Source of the DNA: Dermanyssus gallinae
Lineage: Eukaryota; Arthropoda; Arachnida; Mesostigmata; Dermanyssidae
DNA length: 64,000 nt
Direction of reading: 5' to 3'
Assembly: GCA_003439945.1 (NCBI GenBank)
Contig: QVRM01002020.1
Coordinates: 62,001 to 126,000 of the forward strand
Shown here: positions 1-11,359 of the stretch, piece after piece
Layout: every line of letters starts with the position of its first letter
Numbering within the stretch: the first letter of the stretch is position 1
The notes under the pieces: generated by a model
The model's database searches: none
What the model was told of the DNA's origin: nothing
What the model saw: only the letters and a program-made list of their open reading frames with translations
Position numbers and translations under genes: made by a program

Positions 1-971
1 TAATACGAACTCACTAGCGAAGCCGAGTAATGGACGTGGGGCTTAGATGTGTTATCGGCTGTATACGCTGCACGGCTGTATGCTTTCACCTCACGCAGTG
101 CGACGACGTAGCCATCTACCTGTATGGCGATGCCGACTCGCTGGTGGCTAAGTGGTTCCGTCAGGATTGGTGGACGATATGGCGCTCTGGCAGTACGGGA
201 AAGGATTTGTGCTCAATCGTTTTTGAGCATTTGGAACTTGGCCAGCCTGTGCTTTTCGGGCTCATTCTGGTCGTCGTCGTCGTCTCTCTCATCAGATCTC
301 GCATCAGATCTCGATCGAAGAAGAAAGCTGAACGGGCTTTTGCTGGCGGCATGCTCACTGTGCAAGTTGGCCCACTGCACGATGCCGTCGGCATTGCTCT
401 TTTCGCCATTCAAAGCGATGCGTGTCAAGCGGGAACGCAAGAGTGGCAACTTTCATTTGCTCTACGGTGTAGTGCTCTACCGTAGCCAACATCGACTACT
501 ACTACTACTACGAAGATGGCCGTCATCTGTCCGCTGTTGGTGTTCACTCAAAAGTGCTCTCGCGAGAAAACTGCGTCTCTCTTACTCTAACCGTCTCTAC
601 GTCTCTCTCTCTTTCTTTCCCGTTCCAGTCCTTCGTCAAAGTTCTTCTGGTCCTTTAAGCGTAGACAAACGAGAACTTGCCTAAGTGATCACGTTGGTGG
701 TTTTCCCTCACTTTAGGGTCATTTGGTTCGGCTGCGCCAAAAACGGAGCCTCTTCTGGCGAGTGTGAGCGGCCGCCTTTAACCGAGCCACCAGGGAGCAG
801 ATGGATGCCACATATCTTATGATCGCCGACGCCCGAGTTTGGGTGCTGGCAAGCACGTTTTAGCAGTGAGCCTTCTCCGCTACTCGATGCACGGTTTAGC
901 GGTGCCGCGTTGGTAGAGCGTGTAGAACCGTAGTAAGGGGAGCACGGGCAGCAATTTTATTGGCGGCCAGC

Positions 972-1008
972 ACACATCAGCTGCGGCTCGCAGTCGTAGC
1001 TGATGTGT
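972..1008. repeat. Inverted repeat, 11-bp perfect arms
   Basis: The arms are acacatcagct (972-982) and agctgatgtgt (998-1008) with a 15-base loop. Pairing can extend three more bases inward if one G-T pair is allowed. No function is evident. Confidence 0.6.
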
Positions 1009-1129
1009 TCAATTTGTCAACATTTGTGAGAAATCCTGCAACTGAAACTATTTAACTATACAGTAGTACCCGTCTCATTTGTTCATGTTCTGCACCTTGT
1101 CCTGTGCTTTGAGTTAACAGCGTTGTGGT

Positions 1130-1162
1130 CGGAACAAAAGATGTTAGCTATCTTTTGTTCCG
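1130..1162. repeat. Inverted repeat, 13-bp perfect arms
   Basis: The arms cggaacaaaagat and atcttttgttccg flank a 7-base loop (gttagct). It could be a transposon-end relic or a structured RNA; nothing around it decides. Confidence 0.65.
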
Positions 1163-2158
1163 GTGCATAGGCATTCTATTATGAAAAAAATGACGTGAGC
1201 CTGCGCATTTTCCGGCGTGCGTCGCCAGACGTAGGAATCGAATAGTGAGTCTGAGTACAGTACCGATATCAGAAGTTCGTTGGAGCCAAGTCTTGTGCAT
1301 AGATAGGTGGTTGTGTGACCTCGATTCCGCGAACGGCCTGCATCTGGTGAGCCATGCGAGGTGGGGTGTTGACGCGGTGGCGAAGACACCGTCGGAGATC
1401 CTCTGGGGGCGCCACCTTGTAGGCGCTTAGTAGGCACATCGTCGCATCCCAATGAGTAATCACAAGATAATCTTTTTCGACTTCAATTATTGTTACACAC
1501 CTCGTCACTTATTAATTGTGTATTATTTAGAGCAACCATTCTTTTTCCGGTCAACCGCTGGCTTCGTTTTTGTTGCTGGATCCGCTCCAACAAGTGACCA
1601 CTCTGTACTAACAAGAACGGGCCATAAAAATGTATACAGGTCGTGCCACCTGTGACTCTTGAAAAGCTGGCTGAGTGCCGATATCCACGCGCTTGCTCCT
1701 AATTAGCACTAGTGGAACTCCGCAGCATAGTAGAAGGCGCCACGTTTTTCTTGAAAGCGATTTTTGGCTTAGACTTGCAATATTCTCGCGACAGTATGCG
1801 CTAGTGAATTGATTGGAAATTTGGTAACTGGCATCAAGAATGATGCGGGGCCATTTATCATGGAGTTGGATTCTTCTATCTCAGTTATCTTGCTGAGTTT
1901 TTCAAAACATTTGTAGGATTTAATATATACGTCTAATTAGGTCCACTTGAGATCAACTCACTCTCTCTCTCTCTCGCTCTGTCGCCCCTTCAATGGAGGC
2001 GCAAGCTCCTTAAAGGCAAAGTTACACTGGATGGTGGAGTACCTGTCTGTTCCCCGCCCCTGGCATGGCTGAGCAATCCAATACGACTTGACCCTCCTTG
2101 TTTCTTCTACAGCAGCGCGGGCTCGAGTCAATGTGAGCGGTTAGTCTCTGTACTACAT

Positions 2159-2161
<3 letters not shown>

Positions 2162-2193
<32 letters not shown>

Positions 2194-2248
2194 TTAGAGC
2201 AGCGTGTGCTCCGGCTTGGCTCGTGACCGAGTATATATATATATATAG
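2162..2248. repeat. (TA)n microsatellites, two tracts
   Basis: A 30-base (AT)n run at 2162-2191 and a shorter one at about 2233-2248 are separated by 40 bases of unique sequence. Frames rich in Ile-Tyr here are translations of the repeat. Confidence 0.9.
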
Positions 2249-2249
2249 A

Positions 2250-2940
2250 CCGAATGGCCGAAATTGGGTATAGTGGGTAGGAGCTGGTGGTAGGAGGTGG
2301 CTGGTGGTAGTCACGGGGAGCGCAGGGGTTGTCCTCATAGTCGCGGCGGGCGCAGAAGTTGTCCTCGTAGTCGCGACGGGTTAAGCGGAGGATAGGCCTG
2401 GGGGGAACACTAAGCGCAGAATGAAGCACAGGCAGCAGGCACCTCTTAAGAGCAGTGAGGCGAGGCGAGGTGAGTCGAGCCGAGGTTAACTGGAGGCAAG
2501 CTCATTGAACGTGATCGCCTGCTCTATCGCTGGCGACGGTCACCCACTAGTGCTCTAGTGCAGGCGGCAGACGGGCCGCCTGCGGACAGACGTGGGCCGA
2601 TGAGCGGGCACTCACCTACCTACCTGACGGCGACGGAGGCGGCAGCGGCGGCGGCGGAGGCACTGGACGCCCTTTATACGGCGTCCTGATGGATTGGCTC
2701 CCGGGCGGCAAGATGAGGGCAGTCGGCGAGTCGCATCTTATTCGTTATCCCCTTTTCTACCAAGCACTTCTATCTTAGTTTGTTCGTTCGTTTGTTCGTG
2801 CTCTGTTGGCTTTTCTTCTTCTGCCCTACTGCTCTACCTTCCTCGCCTGCCCTCTCCTCGTTGTGTGTGGGGCACAAGGGCACAACGATTGGCGGCTGGC
2901 TGCGGGTAGCCGATACTTGTGCCGCGGCTCCTATTACTGG
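2250..2940. other. G-rich non-genic stretch
   Basis: Tandem-like phrases such as gttgtcctc.tagtcgcg recur at about 2328 and 2358 (30-bp spacing). The rest is G-rich with gaggc runs and a (ggc)n tract near 2650. I see no coding motif. Confidence 0.4.
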
Positions 2941-2946
2941 CGCTGC

Positions 2947-3612
2947 TGCTACATCTGCAGTAGCCACTACATCTGCATTAGCCACTACATCTGCAGTAGC
3001 CACTACATCTGCAGTAGCCACTACATCTGCAGTAGCCACTACATCTACAGTAGCCACTACATATGCAGTAGCCACTACATCTACAGTAGCCACTACATAT
3101 GCAGTAGCCACTACATCTGCAGTAGCCACTACATCTGCAGTAGCCACTACATCTACAGTAGCCACTACATCTGCAGTAGCCACTACATCTACAGTAGCCA
3201 CTACATCTGCAGTAGCCACTACATCTGCAGTAGCCACTACATATGCAGTAGTCACTACATATGCAGTAGCCACTACATCTGCAGTAGCCACTACACCTGC
3301 AGTAGCCACTACACCTGCAGTAGCCACTACATCTGCAGTAGCCACTACATCTGCAGTAACCACTACATCTGCAGTTGTCACTACATCTGCAGTAGCCACT
3401 ACATGTGCAGTAGCCACTTCATCTGCAGTAGTAGCCTCTGCATCTGCAGTAGTAGCCACTACATCTGCAGTAGTAGCCACTACATTTGCAGTAACAACTA
3501 CATCTGCAGTAGCCACTACATCTGCAGTAACAACTACATCTGCAATAGCCACTACACCTGCAGTAGTATCCACTACATCTGCAGTAGTAGCCACTACATC
3601 TGCAGTTATTGC
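2947..3612. repeat. 18-bp minisatellite with open frames on both strands
   Basis: About 36 copies of an 18-bp unit (acatctgcagtagccact) run from about 2947 to 3612; several units toward the right end are 21 bp, through an extra gta. Because 18 and 21 are multiples of three, frames stay open: +1 gives Thr-Thr-Ser-Ala-Val-Ala, a second + frame gives Ser-Ser-His-Tyr-Ile-Cys, and the - strand gives Ala-Thr-Ala-Asp-Val-Val. Most units carry a PstI site. Open frames extend past the array on both sides (2780-3718 +, 2770-3681 -), but there is no gene-like flank, so I call it a minisatellite rather than a CDS. Confidence 0.9.
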
Positions 3613-4961
3613 TATAACGGCTGCCGTCGCCACCGCAACTGCTGCACCCGCTGCTGCTGTCGCTGTTGTTTCGTCGCTCATTTGCGCCTTGGTCGCGCCC
3701 CCATTACCTCGCGCTTAGTTGGCGAGGAGATGCGCGGCGCACGGATCAGATTGGATGAGACCAATCGAGGGCGACTTCAGCAGTGTGTACAGAGATGTAT
3801 GACCGTCAATGAGTGTGTATGCACGTGTGTTTGAATTGTTGGGAAACAGCAAATGGTGTCCTGCTGCTCCGCCCGCTTCGGCAACCGCCGTCACTGTTAT
3901 TGTCACTGCAGCCCGACGTCGGGTGCAACGCAAATTGCAAAGCACCCCTATGATCGGACTCATCGGCTGGCGTTCGCCCCGACGCTATTGCCGAGGCGAG
4001 GCAACGCCAGCGAACGCCGACCAGGCGAGTCAGCCGTCAGGACCAATTGAGGTTCAGGTGAATGAGCGAGGGAGGTGAACGCTTAGAGAGAGAGAGAGAG
4101 GGAGGGAGAGCGCGAGAGAGAGAGAGACAAAAAGTCTAGGTAGCAAACTCAACGCGGTCGCTTAATGACAGCCAGTTGTCACTGGTGGCCGCCCCAGCGA
4201 CCCTTGTTGGTATGCCGGACGTGCACAGTCACAACGCCTCTCGCTGCCACAGTTACAACCGCTCCGTCTATCTACTACAGCTTGCTATGACGTCTACCCT
4301 TTCTAGTCCCGCCGTTGCTGCTGCTGGTGCTGCTACTATTACTACTATGGCTATGTCGACGAATAAGCCGGCGCTGTGCCGGTTCGTCGTGCCACCCAGG
4401 AGTCGACGTCGAATGGTCAAAGACAGCGGCCCGGCCAACTTGACGAGAACGACGCATCCTTTGCCCCTCTATCCCCCGGGGGTCCCGGAGGCCAGCTGTC
4501 GTAGACTGGCTGGCATCGAGCCTCTGCTACTCTGCTGTCACTTCTGCTCCTGCTGCTGCTACTGCTGATGGGGCTACTGCTACCTACGATTGCAAATCGT
4601 AACTCGCACATCGTGCGCTGACGGCAGAGGCGTGGCCCCGACAAAATCGTGGGCCTCCCACACAAGCGCTGTTTACTCATCCACTCACTCATCCTACGTC
4701 GTCGGATCTTCGCGGGGGGGGGGGGCAATCGGCGTCGCCAGAGAATGTGGCCAATACGCATTGGTAGCAACAACAACAACATTAATAACAACAATCGCAA
4801 CAAAAAAAAATGATACAGCAAGGCCAGAAGATGTTTGATGAAAAACAAACTGTCACACAACATATTGCTATTCCTGCAATTCGCACGAGCACAATTGCAT
4901 CATCTTAAACAGAGCCGACAGATTTGGGTCAAAAAGTCAGGGAGTCATGATGTATTACATT
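3613..4961. other. Low-complexity non-genic stretch
   Basis: It holds a (GA)n tract at 4084-4127, a run of ten G at about 4717 and trinucleotide-rich pieces (ctgctgctactgctg near 4550, acaacaacaac near 4770). Overlapping open frames on both strands are compositional. No gene is recognised. Confidence 0.4.
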
Positions 4962-4965
4962 ATAT

Positions 4966-5021
<56 letters not shown>
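4962..5021. repeat. (TA)n microsatellite
   Basis: A nearly pure run of about 30 TA units with one taaata interruption near 4975. Confidence 0.9.
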
Positions 5022-5024
<3 letters not shown>

Positions 5025-5731
5025 ATAGTTTGTCTTCGGCACGCACAGTTGCGCGTGACGTGGTTTCTTCTTTGTTCTGAGCTCTTCGGCTTGACTGCTG
5101 TATCGACAGTAACCCCGCCGCCATCCCGCACCGCAAATTCGATCTCAGCGCAAATAACAGGCAGCATTCGCCATTCCAGGATTCCAATTTTGTATCTTTG
5201 CATGGGTCTGTGTCGGCAGCATCGCGCTTTCCGCGCATCCGTGTCGTGCCGACGAGCGGGAAGGGCGGGGACGAATGAAAGAACCGTCTCATTCAGGCGC
5301 AAATCTCTCAGACATCCGGCGGTATTGGAGCTGACACGCTATCACCAACGGTAGAACGGCAAAAATATCCCTCTTATGCATCGGAGTATCTGTTTTCCGG
5401 ACATTCCGACTGAGTTCGTTCTGCTTTAACCTCTTCTTTCGCTCGTACTCTCCTTGTCTCCGTTTTTTCCCTACGTTTATCCCCGCTTGCCTAGTCCCCG
5501 CTGCTCCCCTAACCATTGTCTCACGTCCTCTCGACACGGCAGGAAAGACACCCATTTCTGATTGGCTACCTTCTGGCCGCGTCATCTCAGTTGATGGCAG
5601 GCGGTAATGGTGGTGGTGGTAATGCTGCGCCCGATGTGACATCTTTCCTCATGCTGCCAAATAATAGCGACAGGTACAGATTGGCTCTAGCGACGCGCCT
5701 TTACCCGATACGCGGGATATGACAATGGTGG
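5022..5731. other. No recognised gene
   Basis: Open frames of 60-115 codons occur on both strands but have no motif, and the - strand ones run into the (TA)n repeat. Nothing else is seen. Confidence 0.4.
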
Positions 5732-5739
5732 TAATAATG

Positions 5740-5801
<62 letters not shown>

Positions 5802-5829
5802 TATTATTATTATTATTATTATTATTATA
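5732..5829. repeat. (TAA)n then (TTA)n inverted microsatellite
   Basis: A (TAA)n run of about 23 units (5732-5800) switches abruptly to (TTA)n (5801-5829). The two halves are reverse complements, so the tract can fold into a long AU hairpin. Confidence 0.9.
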
Positions 5830-6059
5830 AGCTCGTTTACATTAAAAAACTCTACGGCACAAATCTGAACAGGGCGTCTTCTACATGATTGTTTCTGGGG
5901 TGAGTGCGACGCTGGTGGGTGAGCGGTTAAGCTTTACTCTGTATTTGTTGTTCAACAGTATTGACCGTAGAACTCAAATGAATTAAATGTATAACATATG
6001 CCGCGAAGATTCGGTTCGTGACCTGTACGTTACGTGTACGTTCTTACTACTACTACTAG

Positions 6060-6325
6060 GATAAGTTGTATGTTCTGAGAATACCTACCCTAGCTTTTAA
6101 GATAGCGATAGGAGTTGTCTCCTCAACTTTCAGCTTCCCACTGATGCCTGTATACAGTACTTCAAGAAGGCAAGCCACAAGTTTTGAGGTGTCTTTGATA
6201 ACTGAAACTTCTAGTTCTCGGTCAAATTTTTGGGCTCCAATGAGTGAACCGAACAAATTATCTGCATTGTATGAAAGTGGCCGCAACGTAGGCACAGTCG
6301 TGATTCGAATGAAGCTTTGTTAATA
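6060..6325 (-). pseudogene. Possible BTB/POZ-like fragment
   Basis: The - strand frame (about 80 codons, ending at 6056) contains LFGSLIGAQKFDRELEVSVI then KDTSKLVACLLEVLYTGISG. The layout resembles BTB domains, where a segment 'F..ml......E' is followed by 'v.....F..lL.f.YTG' and an alternating hydrophobic helix (here VEETTPIAILKAR). No conserved N-terminal HK.vL..rS segment is visible, and the exon limits are unclear. It could be a lone exon, a gene relic or coincidence. There is a possible donor gtaggt just after AILKAR on the - strand. Confidence 0.3.
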
Positions 6326-6549
6326 AAAATCTGTTAATACATTTTGCGATATTTGTATATGTTGTTCCTGTTTGTTTAATAATGACGTGTGTTGTTTTAG
6401 TTATATCAGTTTAAGAAATATATAAAATATGCTATAACTTTGGTCACTACATATATACATTACTCTTCTCGTAATATTTAACCAGCGCTCTCAGAAAATT
6501 CCGTTTTTGAGAATGGCTCGTAATACCTTATACACTTTTACGGCTTTTT

Positions 6550-7045
6550 CTAATCAAAGTACTTGGAGTGAGCGAAACAGATGCATGCATACTTGCAGGA
6601 GCAGAAGAATTATAAGGAGCATAGTATTCATCAGGGTCCTAGCCGTACTTTACACAGTAGTTTGCTTGCTTATTCTGCATAATCTCATAGTACAACGCGC
6701 CCATTTGATTTCACCAGGTACATTGCATGGAGGCCTTTTTTGCATGAAGGCCTACTTTGGCAATCGTGTTAGACCTCGTGTCTCGCTTTGACCATAAAAG
6801 GTATGCTTTTGTAGCTGATCCATTTCTCATCGTCAGTAATAAGTTTTCTCGGATGCTCTGTGTCCGCTTCAAGAAGAAAAGCGCAAGTGTTCCGGCAGCT
6901 TATCATGCTGTGTTCGGTGATCCTATGCAGCACCCAAACGTCGACAAGATTCACGTGTCCACGGCCAGTTGGGTGCGAATAAACTGATCCATGCAATGCG
7001 TTTACCAGACGTGCAATCTCGTCGACTGTCGACAACTATAATCTA
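6550..7045 (-). mobile_element. Mariner-family transposase relic
   Basis: Read on the - strand from about 7000 downward, the frame gives DVWVLHRITEHSMISC, then KLITDDEKWISYKS, and after a frameshift AKVGLHAKKA and GALYYEI. These follow the order of mariner transposase: the '.WVPHEL' segment, the first catalytic Asp in 'TGDEKW', 'KPGLH.KK' and 'G..YYEL'. The first Asp is retained, in TDDEKW. Frame breaks and stops, and the absence of a recognisable second Asp motif, show it is inactive. Terminal repeats were not identified. Confidence 0.75.
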
Positions 7046-8083
7046 TGTGAAAATGTATTGGCTGACCGAATATATATTTACATATATGCATGTCGGCGGG
7101 ACAGAGCAGGATACATGAATATATACATTTCATATTTATTCACTCAGGTTGCGTAGCGATATATGAATATGGGTTCTTGTACCAGAAGTATTGCGCTCTA
7201 TTCTGCCTAAAAATTGAGCTCATACCAAATTCAAGTTGATCATTAAATCTAAAAATTAGCACTAATAGCTGCCTTTATTATTAAAAAAATAAACACATAT
7301 ATAATTTTTTAGGAAAACTCAAGTTTTAACAATCTACTGTGTATTAGAAGGCTTACCTTGGCGCAAACTTCATATTTACCTGCAAATGCATAGTGTATGC
7401 TATCAATATAGAAGAACAAAACGACGCAACTGTGGTCTTGTATGAAATCTAGACAACCAATACGTGGTAATGCCCTTTGATTGTAAAACTTAGACAATAT
7501 AAACGACACTGCATACAGTTACATCATATGGCATGCATGATGTATGATTGTGTAATGGTTACTCTACAATTGATTGTGTATAACTTTATATTCTTACAGG
7601 GAAATTGTCTAGGCATAGTTGTAATCAATAGCCACTATAGGTTAAACTATTAGTAAATACTAAGTGCAATGAGAAAATTAAGTGAATATTACACATACCG
7701 GATACAATGCGGGAATGTAGAAAAAAAACTGTTAACAGTACAATAGCAATTACCACTATCAGAAAATAAACTGAGTCTTTTATCTGAAAGTGTCGTCTTG
7801 TTAAGTTCGATAAATCGAATGAAGGCTTTCACGCGCGCTCTCAGACTGAGGGGGACACGAGAGACAGACATTGTCTGAATGTCGCGGCTAATTCAATTGG
7901 TGAAGTGTCGGACGCGATTACGAACGCTGCTATTATCGCAAGCACAAGTTAAACTTTGTAATTATGTCCGAATCCTAACACGTTTTGCAAAGAAAAAATC
8001 GAACAAGTCCTTGCTAAATCAGTTAAGGTTTATCTAACGATGCAGTTGCTAGTAAATGTGCGCAATATGACAAAAAGAGTACC

Positions 8084-8087
<4 letters not shown>
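7046..8087. other. AT-rich stretch, no gene; possible tRNA-like A box
   Basis: At 7886-7932 the + strand reads like a tRNA 5' half: ctaattcaattgg (D-arm, near A-box) followed by gtcggacgcgattacgaac (anticodon-arm-like). No B box follows at the right spacing. It may be a SINE remnant. Otherwise no feature is seen. Confidence 0.3.

Positions 8088-8118
<31 letters not shown>
8088..8118. repeat. (TA)n microsatellite
   Basis: About 15 TA units, pure. Confidence 0.9.
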
Positions 8119-8121
<3 letters not shown>

Positions 8122-8618
8122 GAAAATAGCGGCAGTTCTTTACGAACCAAAGTAGAGAACGAGCTTGTAAAAGTAATCATAACACAGCAGGGCCATTCAT
8201 AGAGTAATTTATATAATCCTCAACAAGGTCGTTTCTTTTTGGAAACAGTGGCGATATTTCCTTCGCAAAAAAGCGTTGCTTCTTGACCTGCGTGTTAGCT
8301 CGTTATATTCGCATAAAACATTTTACTGTTTACGACATAAAGCAAACAATTTCACTAATTACACACGAGAATAGCCACCAGACGTTTTCTTTTAATCTAT
8401 AAACGGTTGAACGTATGAACTATCAAATAGGTTTTTCAAGGAACCAAGGATAGTCTGTTGTAGACGGCAAACTTTTTATTGACATATATCTTATTATTAT
8501 ACATACGCATAGTTCGTAATGCTATGCATGGTCAGAAACAGAAAAGCAACAGCAAAGGCAACTATGCCCGTGTTGAAATGTATTCGGTAAATCACTTAGC
8601 TACTTGGTATTTTGTAGA

Positions 8619-8627
8619 CATATATAT

Positions 8628-8691
<64 letters not shown>
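8619..8691. repeat. (TA)n/(TATC)n microsatellite
   Basis: A compound tract: tatatctatatc units followed by about 24 TA units. The open frame entering it from 8479 is not a gene. Confidence 0.9.
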
Positions 8692-8694
<3 letters not shown>

Positions 8695-11330
8695 GAAAAC
8701 ACTCTCAGGTTTACTTAAGTTCGTTAGTCCTATATCCTATATACAAGTGAAGTCGTTGGGGCGTACTCTCTCTGAGATCACTACCACTTGCCGCGCCGTC
8801 GGGACATCGGCGGCTAAGCTTGTACGCACGTTTTTGCCTACTACTCTAAAGGGATTTCCCAGAGTCGGTCTCCCTTTGCTGACTTAAATAGATTTGAATA
8901 GCGTGCGGCACATACAACATCCAACGTGATCGCTGCTGCTGCTGCCGTCCCGTCGCTGTATTCGGCGCAGTATTACACAGCTTCTCATGCGGTCAGCGGT
9001 TTGGCGGTTTGCTCGCTGCGTAAGCCAAAGTCAGTGCGAAAGAAAGACCCAGCTCATAATCTCACTCAGACTGTGCTTCTGTCGGAGCGTTAGACGACAC
9101 TGCCTATTCACACTGTGTCACGCGTCGTGCAAAGAAAGAACACATGCCCATGATCATTTCCGTCCTCTGGCTGCAATGAGTGAACCGAACTATACCGTAA
9201 GCAACGGTCCATTGCCTCTTTGCAAGGGCGGCACTTGCCCCCCCCCCCCTCTCTCTCTCGCCCTCTATCTATATATCCATCTCTCTCTATCTCTATCTCT
9301 CTTGCAATGTTCTTGGTCCTTTATACTTTTCGGCGCGTCTCTGTTTGCCGTGCGTACACAAGCCGCCGTTGAAATTTCATATTGTTTCGAGTGAGCCCTG
9401 CCAATGGCTGGAATTATAATTGGCTGTTAAGCATCGTCTAGCATCGGCACAGTTTAACAATACAATTGTTGCGTTTGTTGCGCATATCTCTAGTCCTCAG
9501 CAGTATGCATTGCAAAGTGCAAACATTTGATTTTGTTATCGTATTACCTACTCTACACTGCTCATGTTGAATTTAGCTTCCATGCAGCCATACAAGGTAA
9601 TGCTATTGGAGATGCTGATCCGTGCGTTTTATAGTAAATAGTGCTTCCCGGATAGGTATGCGTTCTAGGTAGGTTTATACTTGTACAGAGCTAGAACGAA
9701 ACATTTTTCGTGCGAAATCAATTGTCCCGCATTCCTTCTTAAATACTTGTTACTTTTCTGGGGTTTAATGTTAGTGATCCCTGGTCCAAATTGTAGATCT
9801 GTATGCGTCTACAAAGCATATAGAAGACTAAATAGCATAATAACAAGTCATGCACTATGAAATATAGCTTCTGCTGTAATGTGCATTCACTACAAACATT
9901 AACTGTGATGACAATATTCCTTCCACCGATTAACGCATCATACGATACGTATGTAAAAATCTAGCAGCAGAATTTTTAACATTTGTATGACAGAATACAG
10001 ACATAATTGTTTATATTTGTTCCCAAAGTAGGATCTTTATTTAGACTTCGACGTAATTTCTATGTTTATACGTTTTCTGAGGCGGTGGATCTATACATCA
10101 AAACACACCTCCAAATCACAATGTTCGATGTTTTCTAGCTTCGATGGTTCGAGCATCGAAACGCGTAAATTGCCACGCTTTTTCTCAAGTTTGACGAAAG
10201 AAGCCGCCGAGTACGAGGACGTCTGAATAAGCTGGGTCCTTTACCGGCGTGTCTCTCCAAATGCAGGGAGAAAAGCCTCCGTGCTTTTAGCTTTGTGGGC
10301 TGGTGCATTTTCGTGGCGAAGGAACCATCGCCCCGGAACAACCATAGAGCTCTATTCGGTGCACACAGTGAAAACTTTGGTACGCAATCTGTAGTATACC
10401 AATCTTCTTTTTATTATTATCCTTCTCCTTCAGCTTCGACTATCGCCTGCAACCACTTTCTTCTGTTTCGACTGTCGCCACAATTTCACCCCTAGAGAAA
10501 AAGATGGCGGCCGTCACTTTGTCAGACGACCGTTGCCGCTTTTGTTTTTATGGGTGGAGTCTCTTGAGTCTGACCACTGCGCTGCTGTTCTGGATTTTAT
10601 CCGAAATGTTCAAACCAGAACGACCCGCGTCTCCTTTTCGTCGTGCGACAAATCACGAGGCGACCACTGAGCAGATTTGTGTGGTGACCAGTGTTTGGAG
10701 TACGAGGTGGTTGTACAAGATCGTATAATATATTTGAGTAGTATATAGTATATAATAGGCGTATAGTTTTGCATCATTCGTTGCTGTTTTTTTTGTAAGG
10801 CGTCCTTTACTGGGCTTGTCGTCTAGATGAAGATGCCAGTTAAAAATGTTCTGTAGCATCCGCGTATAGTCTCCAGGGTAGGGCTCCATCTACAGTAGTC
10901 GATCGAAGTTCTCCAAAACACTCTTGCGCGCTCAATATTTGCTGGAAGTTGTACAGAAAAAAAAACAAGAGCACGCAGCCCGGTTTTTTGGTACGATATC
11001 TTGTGCTCACTATTATCTTCTCAGGCTGTCGTTAGTGGACGAATCGACTCAAACCATCTAGTTAAACACCAATAGGCATAACGCTATCCGGCCGTGGATT
11101 CGATTTTAACTCACGTTTCGTTAGTGGCGGGAAGCTTTAAAAACTTTCTCAGATCCCAACATACACAGCGAGTGCTCAAGTCATCCTAATTAAGAAACTG
11201 TTAGAACGCATATTTGCACGAAGGGGGTATATGCTCGTTAGTACGCATATACGTGTCTAAAAGTGTGAAGCTGTGAAAGCAAGATTTGCCTTTGCTGAGA
11301 ATGTATGCTAGAAAAATATGTGTGTGTCCG
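8692..11330. other. No recognised gene
   Basis: It contains poly-C (9240-9249) followed by a (CT)n/(ATCT)n tract to 9301. AT-rich DNA follows, with no motif-bearing frame longer than about 80 codons. A - strand frame at 10135-10341 and + frames nearby have no family signature. Confidence 0.4.
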
Positions 11331-11354
11331 TATATATATATATATATATATATA
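11331..11354. repeat. (TA)n microsatellite
   Basis: About 12 TA units. Confidence 0.9.
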
Positions 11355-11359
11355 TGATT

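Larger units (their letters stand above)
1..2150. other. No recognised gene; two small hairpins
   Basis: Open frames in this stretch overlap each other on both strands, show no family motif and have no convincing splice context. The only structures I see are the inverted repeats at 972-1008 and 1130-1162, and a short (TC)n near 1960-1976. Confidence 0.5.

Noticed and set aside
2780..3718. Thr/Ser/Ala-rich secreted or mucin-like protein
   Set aside because: The frame is the 18-bp minisatellite; frames on the other strand are equally open and the flanks are not gene-like.
7886..7960. tRNA gene
   Set aside because: It has a D-arm-like segment but no B box, and the stems do not close.
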